Part shown: one piece after another, positions 56,249 to 64,000 of the stretch
How the letters are laid out: every line of letters starts with the position of its first letter
How positions within the stretch are numbered: position 1 is the first letter of the stretch
Assembly (NCBI RefSeq): GCF_019977655.1
Contig: NZ_AP024849.1
Span: forward strand, 4,311,001 to 4,375,000
Direction: 5' to 3'
DNA: 64,000 nucleotides
Source: Clostridium gelidum
GTDB lineage: Bacteria > Bacillota > Clostridia > Clostridiales > Clostridiaceae
Made by a program: the position numbers and the translations under genes
Notes under the pieces: generated by a model
The model's database searches: none
The model's input: only the letters and a program-made list of their open reading frames with translations
Told to the model about the DNA's origin: nothing

Positions 56249-57547
56249 CTAAACAAATTCACTTAATTTTATTAATCTAGCTCCATGGCTTGGAACTTCT
56301 AGTTCTAGTATATCCGACACTTTTTCTAAATCTTCATGTTTCCATAAATCTCTACTAATATAAGTTCCCTCTATATTAATATCTTTTAACAAAACCTCTA
56401 CCTTATGAGTTTCTTCTCCTGTATTAAATAATGCTATATAGTAGCTTCCATCTTCATCTTTTGCTATCCAAACAATTCTATTATCTATTCTATATAATTG
56501 CTTTCCTTCTGAAGAATGTTTAAGGACCCTTAAAATTTCAGTATTAGTTAATAAAGAAAGTGTCCACGTATCATTATCTCTTAGCTCGCACCCAACCATA
56601 AGTGGAGATCTAAAAATACACCAAAGAGTTAACATTGTTATTTGTTCATCTTTAGTAAATTGAGTCATTCTACCTTTTCCTAAATCATTTGGATCTGTAC
56701 GAATTCCAATATGCCCAACTGGAAGCATATCTGCATCTGGAAAGTGTCCTGGTCCTACATGAGGACTCCAATTATTACATCTTTCAAATTCAGCGAATAA
56801 ATCAGCCCATCTATCCCAATAGTCCCCGGTCATTCTCCACATATTAGCATTAGCTTTAACATGTTCTGCAAATTCTAATGGAGTTGGTCCTGGAGATAAA
56901 CTAAGAACAATGTTTCTTCCGCATTTATCTATTGCCTTTCTTATTAATTCAATTTCACCTGCAAAATAAGGTATATCTCCTATTTCAGCACATGAACTAT
57001 CATCAACCTTTACATAATCTACACCCCATGATGCATACAATTCAAATAATGAATCATAATAAATTGCGGCTCCTTCTTTTGCAGGATCTACACCATACAT
57101 ATCAGTATTCCATCTACAAATTGAATTAGTGTATGCAATTTCCCTAGCTGTAATATATGTTCCTAATAATTTTGTATTTCTATGAATAGCTTGTCTTGGA
57201 ATTCCTCTCATTATATGAATACCAAATTTCAAGCCAAGAGTATGTACATAATCTGCTAAAGGTTTAAATCCAGCACCATCTGCAGCAGAAGGAAATCTAT
57301 TTGTAGCTGGAATCACTCTAGAATATTCATCCATTTCTAATTCTGTAAATGGTCTATAATCACATGAATATGCTTTGGGCTCATACCACTGTATATCTAC
57401 AACAACATATTCCCATCCGAACTCCTTTAAATTTTTTGCCATATATTCGGCATTACCTCTAACTTCATCTTCCCTTACACTTGCACCATAACAATCCCAA
57501 CTATTCCATCCCATTGGTGGCGTTAATGCAAATTGATTTTTATCCAT
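56249..57547 (-). CDS. glycoside hydrolase family 27 (alpha-galactosidase or beta-L-arabinopyranosidase)
   Basis: A 432-residue retaining glycosidase without a signal peptide, so it acts on imported oligosaccharides. GH27 marks: LTPPMGWNSWDCYGA (8-22), nucleophile Asp182 in YVKVDDSSC and the acid/base Asp in WRMTGDYWDRW. Family 27 holds alpha-galactosidases and beta-L-arabinopyranosidases, which recognise similar sugars. The GH127, AraL and AraM neighbours favour an arabinose-glycan role, but this is inference. The start at 57545-57547 has GGAAGG about 13 bases upstream. A pentanucleotide repeat lies about 110 bases upstream. Last gene of the arabinose locus. Confidence 0.9.
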   Translation of the reverse strand: MDKNQFALTPPMGWNSWDCYGASVREDEVRGNAEYMAKNLKEFGWEYVVVDIQWYEPKAYSCDYRPFTELEMDEYSRVIPATNRFPSAADGAGFKPLADYVHTLGLKFGIHIMRGIPRQAIHRNTKLLGTYITAREIAYTNSICRWNTDMYGVDPAKEGAAIYYDSLFELYASWGVDYVKVDDSSCAEIGDIPYFAGEIELIRKAIDKCGRNIVLSLSPGPTPLEFAEHVKANANMWRMTGDYWDRWADLFAEFERCNNWSPHVGPGHFPDADMLPVGHIGIRTDPNDLGKGRMTQFTKDEQITMLTLWCIFRSPLMVGCELRDNDTWTLSLLTNTEILRVLKHSSEGKQLYRIDNRIVWIAKDEDGSYYIALFNTGEETHKVEVLLKDINIEGTYISRDLWKHEDLEKVSDILELEVPSHGARLIKLSEFV

Positions 57548-57653
57548 AACTTTATCATACCTTCCAATCATTTATTTTACAAAAAGTGAACTGCATAAAC
57601 AGAACTTCAATTTCCATTTTAACAGCTCACTTTATTTTTTATAGTTTAAATTT

Positions 57654-57687
57654 ATATAATATAATATAATATAATATAATATAATAT
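57654..57687. repeat. pentanucleotide tandem repeat (ATAAT)6
   Basis: Six perfect ATAAT units at 57656-57685 with partial units on both sides, between the phosphatase stop and the GH27 start. On the GH27 coding strand they form a series of TATATT-like -10 sequences. Confidence 0.85.
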
Positions 57688-57709
57688 TTAAGATTAAACT
57701 TAATAAATT

Positions 57710-58501
57710 TTAAATTGATATTTCTTCAAATAACTCTTTAATAGTGTCAAAACTATATGTTGGTTTAAATTCAGTATCTACTATATCTTCTTTTGTTGCT
57801 TCTCCGGTAAATACAACGCAAGTATCAACACCTCCATTTATTCCACAAGCAATATCTGTATATAGTCTATCTCCTATAACTAAAGTTTCTTCCTTTGTAA
57901 CTCCAGTTTGTTTTAAACACATTTCTACTATAGCCTTATTAGGTTTCCCAATATATAAAGGCTCCCTTTTGACTGCATGACCTATCATTTCACATATTGC
58001 ACCACAGTCTGGTACAAAACCAAAGGTTGTTGGACAAACAAGGTCCGGATTTGTCCCTATATAATCAATATCTCTAGTAATTAATAATTCACATATCTTT
58101 TCTATCTTTTTATAATTCAATTCATTGTCAAAGCCTACTACTGCGCAAACAATATCTTCATCTTGCTCTTCTGTAACATTTACTTGGAAACTTCTTAATT
58201 CTTCAATAAATGATTTTGTCCCAAGGATAAATATTTTTTTATCATTATAGGTTTCCTTTAAATATAGCGCTGTTGCATAAGATGAGGTTACAAAACTTGT
58301 TTCATCTACTTGAATACCAAACTTCTCAAATTTTACAATATAATCTCCAATACTTTTAGTAGAATTATTTGTTATAAAAATATACTTACCACCAATTCTT
58401 AAAACATAATTCATAAAATCTAAAGTTCCATCAATTAGTGTAGTATCTAGTGCTATTGTTCCATCAATATCTAATAGAAATAATTTTTTATCTTTCAGCA
58501 T
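57710..58501 (-). CDS. araL: HAD-IIA sugar phosphatase, AraL/NagD type
   Basis: A 263-residue HAD hydrolase of subfamily IIA. Motif I is FLLDIDGTIALD near the N-terminus, motif II FITNNSTKS, and motifs III-IV lie in IGKPNKAIVEM and LVIGDRLYTDIACG. B. subtilis AraL, a promiscuous sugar phosphatase in the arabinose operon, has the same fold and also sits next to AraM; I use that symbol on context. The start at 58499-58501 has GGAGAAG six bases upstream and follows the araM stop by one base; a start at 58516 would put that site inside the gene. Confidence 0.85.
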   Translation of the reverse strand: MLKDKKLFLLDIDGTIALDTTLIDGTLDFMNYVLRIGGKYIFITNNSTKSIGDYIVKFEKFGIQVDETSFVTSSYATALYLKETYNDKKIFILGTKSFIEELRSFQVNVTEEQDEDIVCAVVGFDNELNYKKIEKICELLITRDIDYIGTNPDLVCPTTFGFVPDCGAICEMIGHAVKREPLYIGKPNKAIVEMCLKQTGVTKEETLVIGDRLYTDIACGINGGVDTCVVFTGEATKEDIVDTEFKPTYSFDTIKELFEEISI

Positions 58502-58502
58502 A

Positions 58503-59678
58503 TCATTCTTCTCCATAAAATAAATTTGTTAATTTATCTGCACATTCTTCTAACTTGTTTTCATTTTTTGCATATTGTAAAATTGTATACCTTGGTCTAA
58601 TTTCAAGTGCATGAATTACACTTCTATGAAATAATTCTTTTTCAATGCCTAAAGTTTTAGGGCTTGATGCAGCTCCAATAGAATCTAATAATTTTATAAT
58701 TTCTTCTGGACTTGGAACCTTTATTCCATATTTTTCTTCTATTTTAAGTTCTTTATATATCAATGCAGATATAACAGTACCAACTCCTACTGAATTACCA
58801 TGAAGTGGATGTTCTAGCTTCCTTGAAATTTTGTCAATCTCCCAATAATGAGAAAGATGATGTTCTGCTCCCGATGCTGGTCTTGAATTTCCTGATAACG
58901 TCATAGCTACACCTGATAAAATAAGAGCTTCTGCTATATCTCCTATTGCTTTAGCATCTCTATTAACTGCACCTTCTATATTCTCAAAGCATTTATTCAT
59001 AGCTTCTCTTACTAGTGTTTCTGTTGTATGACAAAAATATTCATCATTCATTTTATGAGATAACATCCAATCAGAAAGTGCTGTGTATTTTCCGAGAATA
59101 TCTCCAAATCCTGCACATATCATTTCAAAAGGTGCATCTTTCATAATATTAGAATCTGCTATAATTGCATATGGTGCAACCCCTGGATATGTTACTTTTG
59201 TTTCATCGATAATTAATGGCGATACTGTTGATGCATATCCATCCATAGATGGCGCAGTTCCCATAATAACATATGGTATTTTTGTTTTTGCACTTATAAT
59301 TCGAGCTATATCATTAATACTTCCTGATCCCACAGCAACTAAAAGCTCTGTATTATCGTCAATTTCAACGAGTACTCTTCCTATAGCTCTTTCATCTGGA
59401 ACTAAATCACCTTGTCTACTTAATACAATACTGTTAATTATGTAGCCTGCTTCCTTAAGTTTACCTTCTACAGCTCTACCAAGAGCATCATAAGTGTTAT
59501 TATCACTTACAAGTAAAATCTGTTTTGGTAAAACTTCCTTTACAATATCAACAATTTTTGAACTTACACCTTGTCCAACATAAATGTGCTTCATTTCTAT
59601 TTTATGGTGTTTTCCACAACTACATTCAAACTCCATATTAGCCATTTCTTTTATTGGCTTATTTAAAATTTCATCCAT
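58503..59678 (-). CDS. araM: sn-glycerol-1-phosphate dehydrogenase, AraM/EgsA family
   Basis: A 391-residue metal-dependent NAD(P)H enzyme that reduces dihydroxyacetone phosphate to sn-glycerol 1-phosphate. Family marks: LLVAVGSGSINDIARIISAK, YVIMGTAPSMDGYASTVSPL, the metal ligands in DILGKYTALSDWML, and HHLSHYWEI with HPLHGNSVGVGT. B. subtilis AraM, encoded in its arabinose operon, is the closest known model. The N-terminus has an unusual CSCGKHHKIEMKH stretch, common in Firmicute members. Its job in pentose-glycan use is unclear. GAGAGG precedes the ATG. Confidence 0.9.
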   Translation of the reverse strand: MDEILNKPIKEMANMEFECSCGKHHKIEMKHIYVGQGVSSKIVDIVKEVLPKQILLVSDNNTYDALGRAVEGKLKEAGYIINSIVLSRQGDLVPDERAIGRVLVEIDDNTELLVAVGSGSINDIARIISAKTKIPYVIMGTAPSMDGYASTVSPLIIDETKVTYPGVAPYAIIADSNIMKDAPFEMICAGFGDILGKYTALSDWMLSHKMNDEYFCHTTETLVREAMNKCFENIEGAVNRDAKAIGDIAEALILSGVAMTLSGNSRPASGAEHHLSHYWEIDKISRKLEHPLHGNSVGVGTVISALIYKELKIEEKYGIKVPSPEEIIKLLDSIGAASSPKTLGIEKELFHRSVIHALEIRPRYTILQYAKNENKLEECADKLTNLFYGEE

Positions 59679-59706
59679 AATAGACCTCTTCTCTTATTTA
59701 TATTTA

Positions 59707-59721
59707 TTTGATTGTGCCTTA
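59707..59721. repeat. end fragment of the 56051-56214 repeat family
   Basis: TTTGATTGTGCCTTA is identical over 15 bases to the right end of the intergenic element at 56200-56214. It lies 29 bases upstream of araM, where an old insertion or recombination may have left it. Confidence 0.55.
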
Positions 59722-59821
59722 AGTATACATTTATATAAATTATATAACATAGCTAAACATATAAACAGCGTACAAGTTCCTATAATACAAAATTTAATTA
59801 GTCATATAAATGAATAGTATA

Positions 59822-61777
59822 TTATATTTGCGCAGTCTTTACCCATACTAACATTTCTCCTGGATTTCTATTTGCCCATGAATAATATGGAATCCATTTA
59901 AATTTTTTATCTTCAAATTTAATTTCTGCTTTAGATTTATATAGCTTATATTCATCGCATTCTTGGTTTTTTATAAATTTTCCATTACCTTCAATTGTTA
60001 CAACTCCACCAAGTAAATCTTTTTCATATTTATAAGTAAATTCCGGATTATTGCTCACATAAACTCTGTGTAAATCAGCTCCATTATCTTCTTCTTCAAG
60101 GCAATACACAATTGGTCCTCTCATAATAGCGACCTTTCCAACATTTTCTCTAACATTTGGATTAGAAGTCATTATTTCTACTGGCATTTCAAAATAAATA
60201 TTAATTTTATCGTCATTTTCCCAAATCCTTGCAATGTATGCATATCCATCCACGACTTTATATTCAACTTCCTGATTGTTTACTTTTATTGTATGCTTTC
60301 TACACCACTCTGGTATTCTTAATGATAATTCAAAATTAGTTTCCTCTTTCATATTTAAACTAATATTAATGCTTTCATTCCAAGGATACTCTGTTTCAAC
60401 ATTAAATATTATGTCATTATTCGATAGATTTGTGGAAATCTCTCCCCCCATATATAAATGCATAAATATTGTATTTTCTTTTAATGAATATGCATAACTC
60501 CCAATTGAAGACAAAAGTCTTGCAATGTTAGGAGGACAACACGCACATCCAAACCATTTTTGACGTTCTGGTTTCACATGGGCTCTTAAATGATCTTTTA
60601 AAGAAGCTTCTGGCACTACTTCTAATGGATTTACATAGAAAAATTTAGTTCCATCAAGTGACATTCCACTTATGATACCATTATATAACGCTTTTTCCAT
60701 AACATCTGCATATTCAGATTTTGGTGTGATTTCTAGCATTCTTCTTGCAAAAAACACCAATCCAATAGATGCACAAGTTTCAGCATAAATAGTATCATTA
60801 GGTAAATCATAATCATAAGTAAATGCTTCTCCATATTGTGATGATCCAATTCCTCCTGTTATATACATTTGCTTTCTAGTCATATTATCCCATAATCGTT
60901 TGCATGCTTCTAATAATTCATCGTCATTGGTTTCCTTAGCTACATCAGCCATCCCAGAATACAAGTACACTGCTCTTACAGCATGACCTTCAGCTACATG
61001 TTGTTCTCTAACTGGTTTTCCTGCTTGATAATACTGATATTTAAAATAGCTATCTTCCCACCAAAATTTATTTTCGTGTTTAAGACCTTCTTCTTCAAAG
61101 TATAAAGGAGATCTTCCTCTTTCATCTATAAAATATTTTGCTAGTTTTAAATACTTCTCATTGTCTGTGATTTTATAAAGCTTAATCAATGCCATTTCAA
61201 TTATTTCATGACCTGGATATCCATGTTTTTTATTTTCTTCACTTCCAAAAATAGTGTCTACATAATCAACATATTTAATTGTTGCATTTAAAAGTTTATC
61301 CTTACCAGTTCCTTGATAATATGCTACTGCTCCTTCTATCAAATGTCCTAAACAATATAATTCATGATTATCTTTTAAATTAGTCCATCTTTTATCTAAT
61401 CCATTTATAATGTAATAGGTGTCTAAATATCCATCTGGCTGTTGTGCTGCACAAACAATATCAATTGCTTCATCAGCAGTTTTCTCTAAATTCTCATCCT
61501 TATGCCACATAAGTGAAAATCCAACAGCTTCTATCCATTTTGCAAAGTCACTATCTTGAAATACAAAGCCTTTAAATTCACCTTCCATCATGTTTGCTGC
61601 GATTTTAAAATTTTGCATACAATAACTAGGTTCTGCCCCTTCAATCCTATCGTTTAATGCTTCCCATTGATAAGGAATAACATTATTCCTTACAAGTTCC
61701 ATCATATTTCTCCAAAAGTTATCCGTTACATTTATCGAATCTATTGGTAAAGGTTTACTAAATTTATTTTTATCCAT
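59822..61777 (-). CDS. beta-L-arabinofuranosidase, glycoside hydrolase family 127
   Basis: A 651-residue cytoplasmic glycosidase of the HypBA1 type, which releases L-arabinose from beta-linked arabinofuranosides (as in extensin-type side chains). The (alpha/alpha)6 barrel is followed by two beta-sandwich domains. The zinc-cysteine catalytic site of the family can be placed: Glu333 and Cys335 in IYAETCASIG, and Cys413-Cys414 in FGCACCPPNIARL, where one Cys is the nucleophile. All expected residues are present. GGAGG precedes the ATG. It is first in the run GH127-araM-araL-GH27 and divergent from an AraC regulator. Confidence 0.93.
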   Translation of the reverse strand: MDKNKFSKPLPIDSINVTDNFWRNMMELVRNNVIPYQWEALNDRIEGAEPSYCMQNFKIAANMMEGEFKGFVFQDSDFAKWIEAVGFSLMWHKDENLEKTADEAIDIVCAAQQPDGYLDTYYIINGLDKRWTNLKDNHELYCLGHLIEGAVAYYQGTGKDKLLNATIKYVDYVDTIFGSEENKKHGYPGHEIIEMALIKLYKITDNEKYLKLAKYFIDERGRSPLYFEEEGLKHENKFWWEDSYFKYQYYQAGKPVREQHVAEGHAVRAVYLYSGMADVAKETNDDELLEACKRLWDNMTRKQMYITGGIGSSQYGEAFTYDYDLPNDTIYAETCASIGLVFFARRMLEITPKSEYADVMEKALYNGIISGMSLDGTKFFYVNPLEVVPEASLKDHLRAHVKPERQKWFGCACCPPNIARLLSSIGSYAYSLKENTIFMHLYMGGEISTNLSNNDIIFNVETEYPWNESINISLNMKEETNFELSLRIPEWCRKHTIKVNNQEVEYKVVDGYAYIARIWENDDKINIYFEMPVEIMTSNPNVRENVGKVAIMRGPIVYCLEEEDNGADLHRVYVSNNPEFTYKYEKDLLGGVVTIEGNGKFIKNQECDEYKLYKSKAEIKFEDKKFKWIPYYSWANRNPGEMLVWVKTAQI

Positions 61778-61964
61778 TATTAATTCCTCCTAAAATTTAA
61801 GTTAGTGTCAAAATCATGATATTTATATTAAAGATATATTCTAATATCTATTTTAAAAATTTCTTTAAATATCCGAATAACACTAGCATTTATATATTAA
61901 ACTATAGTATATTTAATATATATAAACAACTTTCATTTCAATAGAAAAGGTGGTTAAATCCTAT
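61778..61964. promoter_or_regulatory. divergent promoter region of GH127 and araC-type genes
   Basis: This 187-base region separates two divergent starts. TTAGTGTCAAAA (about 61801) and AACACTAGC (about 61880) carry inverted TAGTGT/ACACTA half-sites that an AraC-type regulator could use. The TATAGTATATTTAATATA tract near 61909 probably contains the -10 of the regulator gene. All inferred. Confidence 0.4.
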
Positions 61965-62864
61965 ATGTTTTATTTTATTTCTGATAATAAACACCCACTT
62001 GATCATTGCTCTAGTGGAAAATTAGTAAATAGTGAAAATTTCATTCATTCAAAGAGAAATTTAGATGTTTTTGTTATATTAATTGGATGTGAAGGCACTC
62101 TATATATCGCCCAAGATGATAAAAAATATGAACTCACTCCAAATAAATTCGTTATTTTATTTCCATCCCACACTCATTATGGTTACAAAAAATCCGAAGG
62201 TAACCTTTCTTACTACTGGTGTCATTTCAAAATAACCTCTAATGGATATAAGCTTTTCAATGATGAGCAAATTAATAATTATATATTAGAATTAAAAAAC
62301 AATCCTTCAGAAAATGAATTTTCAAGTGTTTATATGTTACCTGAGTACGGTTCAATTTCATCAGCTGCTAGAACAAGTCTTATTTTCAGGCAACTTCTCG
62401 ACTTAGCTAGCAAAAAAAGCTACTCTAAGTATTTAACAAATTATGCCTTAAGCCTACTGGCAATGGAAATATCCCAAGATTTTATAGATAGTATACTTCT
62501 TCAAGATGAAAATTTTACAAATATAAACCATAACATAATAGATATTATGGATTGGATAAATATAAATTATAATTCAAATATATCTGTCAAACAAATTGCA
62601 GATACCTTTAACTATAATCCTGATTATCTCTCTTTATCATTTAAAAAATATACAGGTTTACCCCTTTTAAAATATATTAATAAAACAAAGATATCAGTTT
62701 CCAAACAACTTTTATTAAATTCCTCTTTCTCTATTAAAGAAATTGCAAGGCAAGTAGGTTTTAATGATGATAAACATTTTATGAAACTCTTTAAAAAATT
62801 TGAGGATGTTACACCAACTCAATATAGAGATGCTTATTTTAGAAAAATTTTAAATAAAAGTTGA
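61965..62864 (+). CDS. AraC-family transcription regulator with cupin sensor
   Basis: A 299-residue regulator. The N-terminal part (about 20-140) is an AraC-type cupin (VILIGCEGTLYIAQDDKKYE, FVILFPSHTHYGYK) that would bind a sugar. The C-terminal 100 residues hold two helix-turn-helix motifs (ISVKQIADTFNYNPDYLSLS, FSIKEIARQVGFNDDKHFMK) followed by the family end GVTPTQYR-like DVTPTQYRDAYF. The start at 61965 has AAAGGTGG about 11 bases upstream; the in-frame GTG at 61950 lies inside that site. It is divergent from the GH127 gene and probably activates the arabinose-glycan genes. Confidence 0.9.
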   Translation: MFYFISDNKHPLDHCSSGKLVNSENFIHSKRNLDVFVILIGCEGTLYIAQDDKKYELTPNKFVILFPSHTHYGYKKSEGNLSYYWCHFKITSNGYKLFNDEQINNYILELKNNPSENEFSSVYMLPEYGSISSAARTSLIFRQLLDLASKKSYSKYLTNYALSLLAMEISQDFIDSILLQDENFTNINHNIIDIMDWININYNSNISVKQIADTFNYNPDYLSLSFKKYTGLPLLKYINKTKISVSKQLLLNSSFSIKEIARQVGFNDDKHFMKLFKKFEDVTPTQYRDAYFRKILNKS

Positions 62865-62877
62865 TTTTCAGTAAATT

Positions 62878-62905
62878 AACTAAAACAATCCTATGAATTT
62901 AGTTT
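62878..62905 (+). terminator. weak terminator after the AraC-family gene
   Basis: AACTAAAA (62878-62885) pairs with TTTAGTTT (62898-62905), followed by TATTTTA. It lies 14 bases after the stop codon. The stem is short and AT-only, so this is a modest call. Confidence 0.4.
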
Positions 62906-63102
62906 TATTTTACAAACATTTAAAATAATCATTCACTTTTATCTTATTCAATAGTATAATAATGTTGCTACAATAAAACACACCACTTTTTAAGACTAAT
63001 TTATGTTTTATAAACAAATTAATTATTTGTAAAACAATTTTTCTGAAATATTAATATTATTATTAGTTTATATATATTAAATAAATTATATCGGAGGTTA
63101 CT

Positions 63103-64000
63103 ATGATTCATATTACTGATCTAAAAGAAAGTTTGCCACTCTTTAAAGCTTTAAGCTCTGACGTAAGAGTAACTATAATAGAGCTTTTATCTACATATAA
63201 ACAACTAAACATGAATGAATTATCTGAAAAACTTAATTTAACTAATGGTGCAGTCACCATGCATATAAAGAAATTAGAAGATTGCGGATTAATTAAAACA
63301 AACAATTTAACTGGAAAACATGGTTTACAAAAGATATGTTCCCTCCATGAAGATAAATTTATAATCGATATAGGTACACAAGATGTTGTAGATTCTTATG
63401 ATATTGATTTAAATATAGGTCATTATTCTAATTATGACATTGCTCCAACTTGTGGTCTTGCAACTCAAGAAAAGATTATAGGAGAAGTAGATAATCCTAA
63501 TTATTTTGCAGATCCAGAAAGAATTAATGCAGATATATTGTGGTTTACTAAAGGCTCTATAGAGTATAGAATTCCAAATTATCTAAAACCTAATGAAACA
63601 TTTTCAGAATTACAAATATCCATGGAAATAAGTTCAGAAGCTCCTGGTACATGTACTATCTGGCCTTCTGATATACATTTTTTTATTAACAATGTGAATG
63701 TTGGTAGCTGGACTAGTCCTGGAGATTTTGGAGATAGCAAAGGAATCTTAACACCATCTTGGTGGTTCCCTAACTGGAACCAATACGGTTTGTTAAAACT
63801 TTTAAACATAAATTCTTTTGGAACTTTCATTGATGGAATAAAGATTTCAGACATAACTCTATCAGATTTAGAATTGAATTACAAAAGTGATATCTTACTT
63901 AAGCTGGCTGTTCCAGAAGAAACAAAACATGTTGGTGGTTTAACTATCTTCGGCAAAAATTTCGGTAATTATAGTCAAGGCATAAGTGTAAGACTTATTT
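63103..64000 (+). CDS. ArsR-type winged-helix regulator with large C-terminal domain, cut by window edge
   Basis: The frame opens at an ATG (63103-63105) with a CGGAGG site six bases upstream and stays open to the window edge, giving 299 visible residues. Residues about 8-80 are an ArsR-like winged helix (LFKALSSDVRVTIIELLSTY, LSEKLNLTNGAVTMHIKKLE). The rest is a beta-rich domain with SIEYRIPNYLKPNETFSELQ, APGTCTIWPSDIHFF and TPSWWFPNWNQYG. Similar fusions occur next to glycosidase genes in clostridia and Paenibacillus and are presumed carbohydrate-responsive regulators; the ligand is unknown. Confidence 0.8.
   Translation, partial: MIHITDLKESLPLFKALSSDVRVTIIELLSTYKQLNMNELSEKLNLTNGAVTMHIKKLEDCGLIKTNNLTGKHGLQKICSLHEDKFIIDIGTQDVVDSYDIDLNIGHYSNYDIAPTCGLATQEKIIGEVDNPNYFADPERINADILWFTKGSIEYRIPNYLKPNETFSELQISMEISSEAPGTCTIWPSDIHFFINNVNVGSWTSPGDFGDSKGILTPSWWFPNWNQYGLLKLLNINSFGTFIDGIKISDITLSDLELNYKSDILLKLAVPEETKHVGGLTIFGKNFGNYSQGISVRLI

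Noticed and set aside
63108..63854. Minus-strand open frames over the right-edge regulator gene
   Set aside because: They are antisense to a plus-strand frame with a strong ribosome binding site and a recognisable winged helix.

Overview
The window reads as chromosomal DNA of a solventogenic, low-GC Clostridium, most likely close to C. beijerinckii. The support is very AT-rich intergenic DNA, AGGAGG-type ribosome binding sites, choline-binding-type wall repeats, a 2-hydroxyacyl-CoA dehydratase activase-like giant protein, and a xylose locus in which xylFGH sits beside a membrane XylF-like protein, a LytS/YesM-type kinase and a YesN regulator, a layout known from C. beijerinckii. No rRNA, tRNA, CRISPR array, prophage or intact insertion sequence was seen. 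Nearly all genes are on the minus strand.

Region 1 (1-3440) is accessory and decaying: a truncated lipoprotein gene, a sugar isomerase/epimerase pseudogene with a frameshift and a stop, and an unrecognised beta-rich protein. Region 2 (3447-11422) is a complete type I Wadjet operon, jetA-jetB-jetC-jetD, a condensin-like anti-plasmid system with all ATPase and Toprim motifs visible and a strong terminator after jetD. Region 3 (11663-19808) holds a secreted transglutaminase with wall-binding repeats, a DUF116 protein, a Nudix hydrolase, a membrane protein next to a chemoreceptor without a sensor domain, and a phosphodiester glycosidase pair. Region 4 (19885-31889) is mostly housekeeping: activase-like giant protein, TPR protein, transglutaminase, RecX, M16 peptidase, an OmpR/HisKA two-component system, an SDR and a phosphoesterase.

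Region 5 (31900-33360) is a second graveyard: a TIM44-like gene in two frames with its 5' end apparently replaced by repeat DNA, and the C-terminal third of an asparaginase gene with an internal stop. Region 6 (33373-37635) is a polar amino acid ABC transporter with two paralogous binding proteins and a GntR regulator that has a perfect palindrome in front of it.

Region 7 (37937-55013) is a pentose locus: FucI-family isomerase (probable non-orthologous xylose isomerase), DUF4867 protein, transketolase, small transaldolase, ROK regulator XylR, xylulokinase, XylFGH importer, and the three-component xylose sensor. Together they sense, import, isomerise and phosphorylate xylose and feed it into the non-oxidative pentose phosphate pathway. 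Region 8 (56249-62864) is an arabinose-glycan locus: GH27 enzyme, AraL-type phosphatase, AraM-type glycerol-1-phosphate dehydrogenase, GH127 beta-L-arabinofuranosidase and a divergent AraC regulator. A further ArsR-type regulator gene runs off the right edge.

The most unusual non-coding content is two families of long palindromic repeats: a ~240-280 bp pair placed after the transaldolase and xylH genes, and a 164 bp element with ~30 bp inverted ends and high internal GC at 56051-56214, with decayed pieces elsewhere.
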